Shown one piece after another: positions 17,451-26,237 of a stretch of DNA of 64,000 bases; position 1 is the stretch's first letter, and each line of letters opens with the position of its first letter. The stretch is from Arthrobacter sp. MMS18-M83 (GTDB lineage Bacteria; Actinomycetota; Actinomycetes; Actinomycetales; Micrococcaceae). The translations under genes and the position numbers were made by a program. The notes beneath the pieces are model-generated. The model saw only the letters and a list, made by a program, of their open reading frames with translations. It ran no database searches and had not been told where the DNA came from. The stretch is taken from NCBI RefSeq assembly GCF_026683955.1, contig NZ_CP113343.1, positions 124,001 through 188,000 on the forward strand. The letters are read 5' to 3'.

Positions 17451-18295
17451 CTAAAAAAGGTCCTTGAAGCCGAGGGCCACGAGGTTGCGGTGGGAGGTGG
17501 CGGGGGCTTCGAAGACGGTCCGGCCGTAGAGCCTGTCCTGCTCGACGAGCAGGTACTTGGCGCCGGCGTCCATCGCCGTCGGGACGATGGACGCAAAGTC
17601 GAGGTTGCCCTCGCCGAGCTCGGCGAACTGCACGACGCCTAGGAAGTGGGCCATGAATGTCTCGTTCCACGGGTTTGCGTCGTACGCCTCGACCCCATCC
17701 TCGGAAAGCGCCCCGATGCGGTAATCCTTGAGGTGCACCATAGCGGTGCGGTCCGCGTACTTCTGCAGCGTGCGGACCGGGTCGAGCCCGCCTCGCTGGA
17801 CCCAGTGAACGTCGATCTCGCGCCCCATGCTCTGCGCCTCCTCGGCGAGGATGTCCAAGATGAAGGTCCCGTTGATCTTCGCGAACTCGACGTGGTGGTT
17901 GTCGTAGCAGAGCGTGATGTCCTCGCCCGCGAGCGACTGGGGGGCCTTCTCCGTGCGCTTCGCGTAGTCCACCACGGTGTCCTCGGTGCGCAGCTCGGAC
18001 ATCGGAGCCATGCCGATCCGCAGCATGTCGGTGCCGAGGCGACGGCAATCCGCGATGGCGCGCTCGACGTCGACCGCGAACGGATACGGGGTGGCGCCGG
18101 GCCGACAGCGCGGCGAACTCGATCCCGAGCCCACCGCGGGCCCGATCAAGCTCGGCGACATTCGTCGCATCCATGGGAATCTGGGAGACCTCAACGACGC
18201 GGTACCCGATGTCCGCAACCCTGGAGCGTTTCAAAAGGGCCAATGCCTTCGAAGCTCTCCCGAAGCATCATTGCTTGGACGCCGATTCTTGCCAT
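17451..18295 (-). pseudogene. Sugar phosphate isomerase/epimerase, two frameshifts
   Basis: Three frames have to be joined: MARIGVQAMMLRESFEG from the ATG at 18295, then RVADIGYRVVEVSQIPMDAT after a shift near 18225, then PYPFAVDVERAIADCRRLGT after a second shift near 18100. The last frame ends FKDLF at 17451. The joined 280-residue protein is a TIM-barrel isomerase with metal-site motifs DNHHVEFAK, DVHWVQRGG and VHLKDYR. The C-terminal two thirds are perfectly kept. Two one-base errors in the read cannot be excluded; as written the gene is non-functional. Confidence 0.7.
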
Positions 18296-18520
18296 CGCTG
18301 TGACCCTTCCCTTTGATGTGGTCTCGTTGATGCGATCGGCCGCACGGTGACGACCATCACATGTCCATATGCTAGACAGGGGTGGCCCGCCATGGTGACC
18401 GATTGCCTTAATTTGCCAGAGAAGTCATTTTTGCCGGATTCCGACTTTATTCGCTCTTCAAAGGAATCACTGAGAGCGTCATTCCGAGGCTGCGGGCTGT
18501 GGTTTTCATGGCGCGGGAGC

Positions 18521-19477
18521 TCATGTAGTAGCCGCGAGCCATGCGGGGAGGTCGTACACGTCAGGATCGATCAAGCGGGTGAGCGCGAAGTCGGCTCTGT
18601 GTGCCGGGAGCCTCGTGTACCACTGGAACATCACGGCGTTGTCCTCGTCGTCGGCGAGCACTTCGATTGGCACGGCTTCGTATCGCGACGGCAAGCCGAG
18701 ATGGGCGCCGATCGCGTGGGCAATCTGTCGGCCGGTGCGCTCGTCGCCGGCGATCTCGACCGCCTTCCCGGGGACGTCCGCTCCGAGCATTATGGAGGCG
18801 GCGATCTTGCCGACGTCTCGGACGGAGACCAGCTGGATCGGTATCGACTCGGGGAGGGGAAGACGTACAACCACGGTACCGTTCTCGATCGACGTCCCCA
18901 TGAACGGCACGCTCTGGGTCAGGTTTTCCATGAAGAACACGGGGCGCACGAACGTGGCGTTCAGGCCGAGGGATTCGATGTGCTCCTCGATGCGGCGCTT
19001 GCTCTCGAAGTGCGGGATCCCCGTATGGCGTTCGGCACCCCCGACCGTGCTGAAGACCAGGCGGGGTGCTCCTGCGGCTGCGACTGCTTCCGCCAACGCA
19101 ATGCCGCGGGCGGTCTCACCGGCAGGTCCCTCCGGCCCGGCGGGGGTACTCATACCGAAGACGGCGTCTGCGTGCAACAGGGTAGCCGTGAGGGCTTCGC
19201 GGTCGGCTGGGTCGGCTCGCACGACCTCGACACCTCGGGCAAGGAGCGCGCGCGCCGCGGGAGACTTCGGGTCGCGGACGACGGCGCGTACCCGGATCCC
19301 GTCGGCAAGAAGCGCGTCGACGACCGCGCCACCCTGCTTTCCTGTGGCCCCGAACACAGCCGTCAGCAGGGTCGGGGTGGGCGACTGAACAGCGATGGCA
19401 AGCTCCTTCTCTAAGGCGACGCCCCGGCGAATTCCGCAAGACGGGACGGTGCGGGGAAAGTGTGTTTCTCGGTCCAC
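18521..19477 (-). CDS. NmrA-family NAD(P)-binding protein
   Basis: An atypical short-chain dehydrogenase of the NmrA/HSCARG type: GATGKQGGAVVDAL dinucleotide motif, VRDPKSPAARALLARGVEVV, then FVRPVFFMENL. Such proteins are NAD(P)H-dependent reductases or redox sensors and lack the usual YxxxK pair. The start is uncertain. An ATG at 19477 gives 318 residues, but about 28 precede the normal family start, and AAGGAG at about 19406 has no standard codon at the right distance; a GTG just before FGATG is also possible. No clear operon partner; the neighbouring isomerase is broken. Confidence 0.75.
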   Translation of the reverse strand: MDRETHFPRTVPSCGIRRGVALEKELAIAVQSPTPTLLTAVFGATGKQGGAVVDALLADGIRVRAVVRDPKSPAARALLARGVEVVRADPADREALTATLLHADAVFGMSTPAGPEGPAGETARGIALAEAVAAAGAPRLVFSTVGGAERHTGIPHFESKRRIEEHIESLGLNATFVRPVFFMENLTQSVPFMGTSIENGTVVVRLPLPESIPIQLVSVRDVGKIAASIMLGADVPGKAVEIAGDERTGRQIAHAIGAHLGLPSRYEAVPIEVLADDEDNAVMFQWYTRLPAHRADFALTRLIDPDVYDLPAWLAATT

Positions 19478-19479
19478 TT

Positions 19480-19640
19480 TCAGCCACAGGTGAGGTTCTG
19501 CAGCCTTCCCTTCTCGTCGGCCGCGGCCCGGATGGCGTGTTGGAGGGCGTCAGGGTCCGCCGCGTTTCCGACGATGGCCTGGATGCGGCCGCCGGAAGCC
19601 TCGCGCACTGCCTCAGGGCGCGGTTGCCTCGCCCCCGGGA
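19480..19640 (-). pseudogene. SDR fragment, related to the intact SDR at 26238-27020
   Basis: The minus-strand peptide VREASGGRIQAIVGNAADPD, then KGRLQNLTCG, then stop aligns with VSESSGGAIQALAGDATDAD...EGRLHNITCG in the central operon's SDR. Only about 45 residues from the N-terminal half remain, broken off at the position just before the catalytic domain. This shows that a second, related catabolic gene set once stood next to the left GntR gene. Confidence 0.6.
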
Positions 19641-19728
19641 CGGCGCAGCTTCATGCTGCTCGAATGCCGTCGGACGTGTGAGCCGGGGGTCGCCCAACCT
19701 CGGGCAATACAGTCAGCATAGGATCGAA

Positions 19729-19736
19729 TGTCGACA
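19729..19736. promoter_or_regulatory. TGTCGACA operator candidate, left module
   Basis: AATGTCGACAAAG lies between the SDR fragment and the left GntR gene. It shares the palindromic core TGTCGACA with sites at 20047, 31513 and 31833, all beside the two paralogous GntR genes. Confidence 0.55.
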
Positions 19737-20046
19737 AAGACAACCCCTGATCTCACATCAATCCCTCGCCTCCCGCAAAATCAGACAATCTACGTCGAAA
19801 AACCCGCCAAGGTGCAGGCCGCTCGCTCGCCGCATTTCACCCTGCAAGCGCGACGCGCTCGGAAGTGATGGCCCCCGATTGCTGCTCCTCAGGGGATCTA
19901 TGCGTATTCGAGGGAGGTGTAGACCGGCCCTCCCACCCCCGCACCGTCACGGAGACCTGAGACTCGGCGTGGCTCACCATTGTCACTGCCGACGCCCCGG
20001 CCGAGTGCCACCGGCCTGCGAACGCCAGCAACGAGGAAGCACATTT

Positions 20047-20054
20047 TGTCGACA
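20047..20054. promoter_or_regulatory. TGTCGACA operator candidate upstream of left GntR gene
   Basis: TTTTGTCGACAAA (20044-20056) is centred about 44 bases before the conserved -10 element and about 87 bases before the GntR start. It is nearly identical to the sites flanking the second GntR gene. Confidence 0.65.
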
Positions 20055-20094
20055 AACTCTGCTGAAGAAGCTGTGTCACACGGCCTCCGATTGG

Positions 20095-20100
20095 TATGCT
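20095..20100 (+). promoter_or_regulatory. Conserved -10 element of left GntR gene
   Basis: TATGCTCG followed by GCAGAAAC and an AGGAG ribosome binding site is preserved in front of both GntR paralogues (compare 31873-31878), although the bases between differ. I did not find a good -35 at 17 bp, which is common for a regulated promoter. Confidence 0.45.
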
Positions 20101-20136
20101 CGTTCAGCAGCAGAAACACGGACCAGGAGCACCGCC

Positions 20137-20844
20137 ATGTCGATCGCCGAGTCCTCGGGAACGCCCGAGAACTACGCAGCTCTACCCGAGGCGCTGCGGC
20201 GTGCCATTGCCAGTGGCGAATACTCCCCCGGCACCAAGCTCGTCGAACGGGAACTAACCCTCAAGTACGGTGTTGGCCGCACTGCGGTGCGGGACGCGCT
20301 CCACCATCTTGCGGCCGAACGGATCATCGAGCTCACTGAGAACCGGGGTGCGCGCGTACGGGCGCTTGACTACGCAGAGGCCGCCGACATCTATCAGGTG
20401 CGCGGCGTGCTCGAGGGGCTTGCTGGTGAACTCTTCGCGGTGCGAGGCACCGCGGCGGAGAAAGTGCGTTTCGCCGAGTCACTCGAACTGATCAGGGAGG
20501 CCATCGCGAACTCGGACATCACGGGGGCGCTCCTGGCAAGCGATGTCTACTACGGGCTCTTGCTGACCGGCGCCCGGAATGCAGAACTTTATGAGGTCGT
20601 CGAGCGACTGCACGTGCGCATCAACCAGATCCGCCGGGTCTCGCTTTCGATGCAGGAAAGCGCCCAGCCGACCACCCAGGGACTTCAACACATCGTGGAC
20701 GCAGTATTAGTCGGCGATCCCGCGGAAGCGCGACTGGCCTGCATTGAGCACGTCAAGGCGTCGGCCGCGGCCACGCTGCCGGTGCTCGCCGCACACGAGC
20801 GGCGTTCGCCGGCGCCGAAGCCAAGAGGCGATCACGCTTCCTAG
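20137..20844 (+). CDS. GntR-family regulator, FCD (FadR) type, copy 1
   Basis: 235 residues: an N-terminal winged helix (LVERELTLKYGVGRTAVRDA, about residues 35-55) and an FCD ligand-binding domain (YAEAADIYQVRGVLEGLAGE onwards). The frame is open far upstream, but ATG 20137 follows AGGAG at a good distance and matches the start of the paralogue. It is about 80% identical by eye to the regulator at 31922-32632. It most likely binds the TGTCGACA sites and responds to an aromatic acid or pathway intermediate. Its own divergent target genes are decayed. Confidence 0.88.
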   Translation: MSIAESSGTPENYAALPEALRRAIASGEYSPGTKLVERELTLKYGVGRTAVRDALHHLAAERIIELTENRGARVRALDYAEAADIYQVRGVLEGLAGELFAVRGTAAEKVRFAESLELIREAIANSDITGALLASDVYYGLLLTGARNAELYEVVERLHVRINQIRRVSLSMQESAQPTTQGLQHIVDAVLVGDPAEARLACIEHVKASAAATLPVLAAHERRSPAPKPRGDHAS

Positions 20845-20859
20845 TCGTCGTAGAGCAAT

Positions 20860-21196
20860 ACGTCGTGGGACGGTTTAGCAAGCGCCGCCAGGCCAGACGA
20901 GCCTCGCCCGCAAGCGGAGTCAGCGCGCGCGACCGGCGAGCCAGGCACATAGGACCGGGGTCGGGAACGGCGTTGGATCGAGCGGTCGGGCGATTACCCC
21001 GAGCCTCATACGAAAGGCCAGACACCGGCCGCTGGCTCACGATCGAGTAGCCTATTCCCCGTGCAACGAGCGACCGCACCACCTCGATCTCCTGGAACCG
21101 GTACCGCGGCTTCGGAATGAAACCCTGTGCCGCGAAATAGCTGCGGAGGTTCTCTGGGCTCGGGAAGGCGTCCAGCAGCACGAGCGTTTCGCGCAA
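20860..21196 (-). pseudogene. LysR-type regulator C-terminal fragment, left copy
   Basis: The peptide LRSYFAAQGFIPKPRYRFQE, then VVRSLVARGIGYSIVSQRPV, is the second half of a LysR substrate-binding domain. It aligns with the fragment at 32906-33304 (MVARGIGYSVLMGRP). After SYEARG the frame is lost, and the HTH domain is absent. The order GntR then LysR fragment is repeated at both ends of the central operon. Confidence 0.65.
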
Positions 21197-21270
21197 ACCA
21201 TAGGCTCGACGTGCATCTGGAATTCCTTACTGGGATCACGAACGGGACCCGGTTCTTGTCGAACCTCGGC

Positions 21271-21585
21271 CTAGAGAGTGACTGCGGCACAGTTGAAGCG
21301 TCTTTTGATCCGAGAACCCGCAGGTTCTTCCGCCAGCCACACACGAACCTCATCATCCTCGTGAAGTGCGATCCGGCCGCCTCCGGCGTCGATCCAGATC
21401 CAAAAGATCGATCCATCCGGAACCATGTCGTCCACCGTGCCACGCATAAGCAGCTGACTTTCCCTCTGGACGTACAGCCCGTCTCCAGGAGTAAGACCAG
21501 CCCAATCCTTCGTTTTCAAAGGTGGGTATTTCATGAGGGAGGGCAATATCTCGGCGATTTCGCGCTGGACCAAGAGATCGGCCAC
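21271..21585 (-). CDS. Small Trp-rich protein of unknown function, family A member
   Basis: 104 residues. Its core RGTVDDMVPDGSIFWIWIDA, then GGGRIALHEDDEVRVWL, aligns with residues 75-125 of the protein at 54110-54511 (RGWLDMVSADGTTAWVWLDG...). The pattern of alternating hydrophobic residues and a GGGRxxxHExDE turn suggests a small beta barrel. The first Met has no strong ribosome binding site and the start is uncertain. It sits at the end of the central operon on the same strand. I do not recognise the family. Confidence 0.5.
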   Translation of the reverse strand: MADLLVQREIAEILPSLMKYPPLKTKDWAGLTPGDGLYVQRESQLLMRGTVDDMVPDGSIFWIWIDAGGGRIALHEDDEVRVWLAEEPAGSRIKRRFNCAAVTL

Positions 21586-21687
21586 GTGGGGTTCCGTCTT
21601 CCTTGAAAACTGTCTTTACCTCAACGCTCTGGTTCGGGCGCGAATGCTGTGCAGTTCCTCATCACCTGCGCAGTTGTGGTTCGCGTT

Positions 21688-21726
21688 CCCCTGCCACCCC
21701 GAAGGGGAACGTAGGAGTGGCAGGGG
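21688..21726 (-). terminator. Hairpin downstream of central operon
   Basis: CCCCTGCCAC and its exact complement GTGGCAGGGG enclose 19 bases that can form an inner CCCC/GGGG stem. It lies 57 bases beyond the stop of the last operon gene. It has no T-run, so it is a weak or factor-assisted terminator at best. Confidence 0.45.
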
Positions 21727-21782
21727 AGACGCGGTGCATCCTTGGAAAATAACCAAGTGACCGGGAGCCACCCGGAATGCAT

Positions 21783-22919
21783 TTAGATTCGGTGGAGGAA
21801 CCAGTCGCTCAGTCGTGCACCCGCTACTGACATGTAGTCATAGCTGCAGTGCAGCGATCCGGCGCCGTCGTAGATGTCCACGGTGACGTCGTCGGAGGTA
21901 AGCGCTTCAACGAAACGGTCAGCGCCCTTGATGTCCATGATGATGTCGGCGGTGCCGTGCATGACGTAGACGGGGATCTTGAGCTTGTCTGCGACACCGT
22001 CCAGGGTGAATTTGGCCAGCTTTTCTCGGGCTTCTGCATCGTCCTTTGAACCGCTGAGCCACTGGAGCTGCTTCTGCAGGGGCGGGTAGAACTCGTAGAA
22101 GTCCGTGAGGATGCTCCACGTTCCGCACCAAGCGGCTACTGCCTTCACGCGGGGTTCGAATGCAGCAGCACGGGGGGCGTAGTAGCCACCGAAACTCACG
22201 CCGGCGAGACCGAGCCGGTCAGAGTCGACGTCGCCGCGCTGCTCAAGGAAGTCCAGAATCGCGGCCACGGGTACTTCATAGTCGGGTCTGCTGTACATTT
22301 CCTTGAAACGCAGCGAGCTGCCGCGTCCGGGGGTGTCGACCATGACGACATTCATGCCCCGAGCCGGGAATTCGGTTCCGCCCAGGAAGTAGAGTTCTTC
22401 GGCCCAGGAGTCGGCGCCGCCAAGGAACAGGACCGTGGGGCGGGCCTGACCGGAGTTGTCGGGGCGGACGATGTAGCCCTCCATTTCCTTGCCCTCGAAA
22501 GGTACGGCGATCCGCTCGATGAGTCCATCGGACAGCTTGGCAGCATTCTGGAAGTTCTTGGTGCCCTGGACGTAAGCTTCAGTGCGTCGCTCGTCAAAGG
22601 AGTCCAGGAAGAATTCGGAGTGGCGCCAGTAGCTCATGGAGCGGAACAGCGCCCGCCGGGCAGTTGTGATTTCACCGCGCTCAAGGGCTTCGTAACCGGC
22701 GGCCGCGATGTCTTTTGCTGTGCGGCTCCACTCGCGGTGCCAAGTTTCGCCGTCGGTGGTCTCACGCCCGATGCGGGCTGCCGTACGTGCGCATTCAAAC
22801 AGATCTGCGCCGCCGACTGCGACCTGCGAAAGCAGCCTCATCGTCTGCAGCGACCAGTCTTCGTCCTGGGGGAAGAGCTCGATGAGCGAGAGTGCGTCGC
22901 CCGTTTTGACGGTGTTCAT
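21783..22919 (-). CDS. Alpha/beta hydrolase resembling 2,6-dihydroxypseudooxynicotine hydrolase
   Basis: 378 residues from the ATG at 22919, preceded by AAGGAGA. The first 135 residues are a helical cap; the hydrolase core follows. The triad is Ser242 in GVSFGG, Asp324 in HGTAD and His356 in GSLHCSYDY. Layout and length match the C-C hydrolase of nicotine catabolism in Arthrobacter, which splits an acyl side chain from a dihydroxypyridine, and related dienelactone-type hydrolases. As last gene of the operon it probably cleaves a C-C or ester/amide bond late in the pathway. The exact bond is inference. Confidence 0.75.
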   Translation of the reverse strand: MNTVKTGDALSLIELFPQDEDWSLQTMRLLSQVAVGGADLFECARTAARIGRETTDGETWHREWSRTAKDIAAAGYEALERGEITTARRALFRSMSYWRHSEFFLDSFDERRTEAYVQGTKNFQNAAKLSDGLIERIAVPFEGKEMEGYIVRPDNSGQARPTVLFLGGADSWAEELYFLGGTEFPARGMNVVMVDTPGRGSSLRFKEMYSRPDYEVPVAAILDFLEQRGDVDSDRLGLAGVSFGGYYAPRAAAFEPRVKAVAAWCGTWSILTDFYEFYPPLQKQLQWLSGSKDDAEAREKLAKFTLDGVADKLKIPVYVMHGTADIIMDIKGADRFVEALTSDDVTVDIYDGAGSLHCSYDYMSVAGARLSDWFLHRI

Positions 22920-22956
22920 GTATGTCTCCTTGTTGGAATCGGGTGGGGAAGGGGAT

Positions 22957-24150
22957 TCAGGTCGCTGGGGCCAGCCGGGTTGCGTCGGTGGCTTCCCAGG
23001 GGGTTCGGTTCTGGATCGCAACCTTGTATTTGGCGAGTTGCCGGGGAGCGCAGACGCAGAGCGCACCGATTAGCAGGCCGTCACGGCCGAGGGTGGCAAC
23101 CAGTTTGTCGTCCGACATCTTTTCGATTCGGATGTCGGTGGCACCGGCTGCGCGCCCCACGAACCGCATCTTTTTATCGTGCTGGTCTGTCCAGAAGTAG
23201 GGCACTGATGCAAATGGGTCCCTCTCGCCGAGCAGTGTTGCTGCTGCATGGCGGCCTTGGTCCACTGCGTTCGACCAGTGTTCGATGCGCATTTCCTCGT
23301 CGAAGACCGGGTTGCGCCAGCTGGCGACGTCGCCCGCCGCGACGATGTTCGGGACCGAGGTCAGCAGTTCCGGTGTGCAAGTAACACCGTTGGTAACCTC
23401 GATGGCGCTTCCGGTGAGCCAGTCGACAGCGGGTGTGGCACCGATGCCTGCCGCTACAATGTCAGCGCTGAGGCGTTCACCGCTGCTGAGGGTGAGCGTG
23501 ACCCCGCCGGCAGAGTCCTGCAGGCTTTCAACGGATGAGCCGCATATCATGCGGACGCCGTTGCCTTCGTGAAGGTCCCTGTACCAAGCGCCGATCTCGG
23601 TGCCGAAGGCCCGTGCCAGGGGCATCGGGGATCCTTCAATCAGGGTCACGTCCAGGCCCAACCGTCGGGCTACGGCCGCGACTTCGAGGCCAACGAACCC
23701 ACCCCCGATCATTACGAGGTGCCTGCCAGGTATGAGTTCCGGCCGCAGCTCGAGGGCATCATCGAGGGTCCGGAGCACGTGCACGCGGGCCTGGGCGGCG
23801 ACACTGGAGAAGCGCCGAGCGACGGAACCTGTGGCAATGACCATGCCGTCGTAGGGAAGATCGGATCCGTCCGTAAGCGCAAGCAGCCCTTTACCGGCAT
23901 CAACGCCTCGGGCGGCTGTACTGAGCCGCAACGCGATGCCTTGTGTCTCGTACCAGGGGGCGGGGCGGAGCAGAAGCTGCTCGGGCGTCATGCCGTCAAG
24001 CAGGAGTTCCTTGGAGAGCGGCGGGCGGTCATACGGCAACCCTGGCTCTGCCGACACGAGCGTCAGTTCCCCGTCAAATCCACGCTCGCGGAGCGCTTCG
24101 GCTGCATGCACTCCCGCGAGCGAGCCTCCGACGACGACGATCCTTTGCAT
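22957..24150 (-). CDS. FAD-dependent ferredoxin reductase
   Basis: 397 residues. FAD motif VVVGGSLAGVHAAEALRERG at the N-terminus, NAD motif MIGGGFVGLEVAAVARRLG near 150, and the C-terminal reductase domain with VPYFWTDQHDKKMRFVG. This is the rhodocoxin/putidaredoxin reductase family. It passes electrons from NAD(P)H to the adjacent ferredoxin and thence to the Rieske oxygenase. ATG 24150 overlaps the ferredoxin stop as ATGA. A longer reading from 24186 would have no family match. Confidence 0.9.
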   Translation of the reverse strand: MQRIVVVGGSLAGVHAAEALRERGFDGELTLVSAEPGLPYDRPPLSKELLLDGMTPEQLLLRPAPWYETQGIALRLSTAARGVDAGKGLLALTDGSDLPYDGMVIATGSVARRFSSVAAQARVHVLRTLDDALELRPELIPGRHLVMIGGGFVGLEVAAVARRLGLDVTLIEGSPMPLARAFGTEIGAWYRDLHEGNGVRMICGSSVESLQDSAGGVTLTLSSGERLSADIVAAGIGATPAVDWLTGSAIEVTNGVTCTPELLTSVPNIVAAGDVASWRNPVFDEEMRIEHWSNAVDQGRHAAATLLGERDPFASVPYFWTDQHDKKMRFVGRAAGATDIRIEKMSDDKLVATLGRDGLLIGALCVCAPRQLAKYKVAIQNRTPWEATDATRLAPAT

Positions 24151-24356
24151 CAGATGTCCTCTATAAAGATGGCGTGTGCGGGACACCCGCGCCGGGCGGC
24201 CTCTGCCTGGGCCCGCACAGCTTCGTCGTGTTCGTCAGAGCCGATCAGGACGGCCTTGTTCGTGTCATCGTCGATGTCGAAGAGTGCGGGACCTTCGATG
24301 AGGCAGTTTGCGTATCCCTGGCAGGCCGGTAAATCCACGGTGATCTTGAATGCCAT
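24150..24356 (-). CDS. Ferredoxin, [3Fe-4S] type
   Basis: 68 residues with C12-x5-C18 and C58-Pro, three cysteines where a [4Fe-4S] protein would have four, hence a 3Fe-4S cluster. This type commonly serves P450s and Rieske oxygenases in actinobacteria. Acidic overall. It lies between enamidase and reductase genes and is translationally coupled to the reductase, so it is the electron carrier of the oxygenase in this operon. Use of a 3Fe-4S rather than a Rieske ferredoxin is a notable trait. Confidence 0.88.
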   Translation of the reverse strand: MAFKITVDLPACQGYANCLIEGPALFDIDDDTNKAVLIGSDEHDEAVRAQAEAARRGCPAHAIFIEDI

Positions 24357-24385
24357 TTTTCTCTATCTCCTTTCATGCTGTTGTC

Positions 24386-25588
24386 TCAGTGCCCCGAGGC
24401 TTCGAGGTGCTCGATGCGGGGCGTGACCTGGGCCGCGCGTGCAGCCTGTGGTGTGTTGCGGCTGCGCAGCGTGCGGACTATCCCACCGGTAATCACTGCT
24501 GAAATGCCGGGAATATCGCCCACGGCCAGCGCGCCCAAGGCATCGTCTCGGGTCGAACCCCAGGGAGCGTCGAGAACTACGAGGTCCGCGGCCCGTCCGG
24601 GGGCGATGAATCCTGCCGGCAGGTCCCATACCCGGGCGTTGTTGCCGGTGGCCGCTGCCCACACTTGGGCCGGGTCGACGTCAGAGAGCGACGACAGCTC
24701 GGCTACGGTCTTCAGCACGCCGAGGGGCATGACGCCGGTACCGGTTGGGGTGTCTGAACCGATCACGACACGCTCGAAGATGCCCTTGTCGGCGGCGCGG
24801 TTGATGATGCGCACGGCAGAGCGCAGGTTGCCCGCCTGCACGATCTGTAGAGCCATGTTCGTCTCGTCCATGATGAGGTCCACGCCGGCCTCATCAAGTG
24901 AGGTTGGTCCGCCGTTGAGGTGGCCGCACACGTCCGGAGCCAGCAAAAGCAAGTGCTCCGGAGTGATCGGCTTACTGCCCGGGATACTCGCCCCTCCGGA
25001 GTGGCACATCACGGTTAGCCCGTATTCTTTAGCCCATCGGACCTGGTCTGCCCCATCGGCGGGATCCATGTAGCGGCCGAATCCGAACTTCGCCAGGTGT
25101 ACCCCGACTTCCTGCAGGTCGGCGAAGTCCTTTTCCTGCAGCGTGGGTTCAAGCACGACTGCGCCGGCGTGGACGGTCATGCCGTTGGGATGGAAGTTTT
25201 CGAAGCACTCTTTTGCAGCGATGGCGAGAGCTTTGACTCCTGATGCGCTGCTCGGCCGGCCCGGCGCATGGATCTCGCCGGGGGACACGACACTGGTGAT
25301 GCCTCCGTGCACGTAGCTTGCAAGGAAGTCCACGGTCTTCTGCCGGGGTGTGTAGTCCCCGAGGACGACGTGGCAGTGTGAGTCGATGAGCCCCGGCGCG
25401 AGGGTGGTACCCATGGCGTCGACAACATGGGAGGACCCGTCAATTTCGGCCAGTAGATCCTGCTTGCGGCCAACGGCCGTGATGATCCCGTCCCCGGTGA
25501 TGACGGTATCGGCGTCCTTGATGATGGGTGACTGCCAGTCTCCGGAGAGGATCGTGCCCGCTCCGACGATTGCGATCGATCCTGTCAC
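24386..25588 (-). CDS. Enamidase-like metal-dependent amidohydrolase
   Basis: 400 residues. Amidohydrolase landmarks: LIDSHCHV (HxH), a stretch FAKFGFG where a bridging residue sits, VMCHSGG, VCGHLNGGPTS, and VIGSDTPTGTGVMPLG. The segments DYTPRQKTVDFLASYVHGGI and PGRPSSASGVKALAI recall enamidase of anaerobic nicotinate degradation, which hydrolyses 6-oxo-tetrahydronicotinate to an aldehyde, ammonia released. From memory this resemblance is strong across the whole length. GTG start overlaps the upstream stop as GTGA. It implies that the pathway includes hydrolysis of a cyclic enamide (partly reduced pyridone or similar). Confidence 0.75.
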   Translation of the reverse strand: MTGSIAIVGAGTILSGDWQSPIIKDADTVITGDGIITAVGRKQDLLAEIDGSSHVVDAMGTTLAPGLIDSHCHVVLGDYTPRQKTVDFLASYVHGGITSVVSPGEIHAPGRPSSASGVKALAIAAKECFENFHPNGMTVHAGAVVLEPTLQEKDFADLQEVGVHLAKFGFGRYMDPADGADQVRWAKEYGLTVMCHSGGASIPGSKPITPEHLLLLAPDVCGHLNGGPTSLDEAGVDLIMDETNMALQIVQAGNLRSAVRIINRAADKGIFERVVIGSDTPTGTGVMPLGVLKTVAELSSLSDVDPAQVWAAATGNNARVWDLPAGFIAPGRAADLVVLDAPWGSTRDDALGALAVGDIPGISAVITGGIVRTLRSRNTPQAARAAQVTPRIEHLEASGH

Positions 25589-26169
25589 AGCCCCTTCTCC
25601 TTCGCCTCTGCGATGGACATGCCGCCAACGCGTGCGTTCAGCCGTCCACGGTTTGTCACGGCGGCGATGACGACCAGCTCGTCGGGGTGGGGAGCGTCCG
25701 GCACCCGTACTTCCATTGCGTCGTAGTGCGACCGAACCCAGACTTCGTCCTTGAACGCCGTTGGCACGTCAATAACGGAACCGGCGGTGGCGGCCTTCGT
25801 CACTGAGGTGATCCAGGCCGCGCCCCCGCCAATGGCCTCGCGGAAGGCGTCTCCGAATACGGAGGTGAGGGCGGCGTTGATGTGTTCCTGCTCGCCTGCG
25901 CTCCCCACGAGGCCTGCCTTGCCGTAGCTTTCGACCGGGGCGCCGAGCAGCCCCAATGCCTCTTTTCCCAGCAGGGTTCCGATTTCGCGCGAGGCCTCGA
26001 CCAGTGCTGAGAGGTCCTCGACAAAGCCCTCCCCGGCGTAAGGGTTTTTGATCACGGCGCAGACCGCAACTTTACGCAGCGGCCCGCCGGCGTCGCTCTT
26101 TCCGGCCGACGTGCGGATTTCTTCGACCTGCGCGAAGGTCTTACGAATTTCGATGGACTTCTCAACCAT
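25585..26169 (-). CDS. DUF1185 (AA_synth) family protein
   Basis: 194 residues matching the amino-acid-synthesis/DUF1185 family (VAVCAVIKNPYAGEGFVEDL, PVESYGKAGLVGSAGEQEH). No biochemical role is established for the family that I know of. The conserved GEQEH and KAGLVG motifs suggest an enzyme, perhaps a hydrolase or isomerase. It is coupled to the enamidase-like gene by a 4-base overlap and likely acts just before or after it. Intact. Confidence 0.75.
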   Translation of the reverse strand: MVEKSIEIRKTFAQVEEIRTSAGKSDAGGPLRKVAVCAVIKNPYAGEGFVEDLSALVEASREIGTLLGKEALGLLGAPVESYGKAGLVGSAGEQEHINAALTSVFGDAFREAIGGGAAWITSVTKAATAGSVIDVPTAFKDEVWVRSHYDAMEVRVPDAPHPDELVVIAAVTNRGRLNARVGGMSIAEAKEKGL

Positions 26170-26237
26170 TTGTGTTCCTCATTCTGGTTTGGGTACAACG
26201 GCGGACCGTTTTCCTGGTTTTTTGGTGTGGGGTTCTG

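Noticed and set aside
19462..20136. 225-codon N-terminal extension of the left GntR protein
   Set aside because: It would cover the operator sites and an SDR fragment on the other strand; the paralogue and the AGGAG site support the start at 20137.
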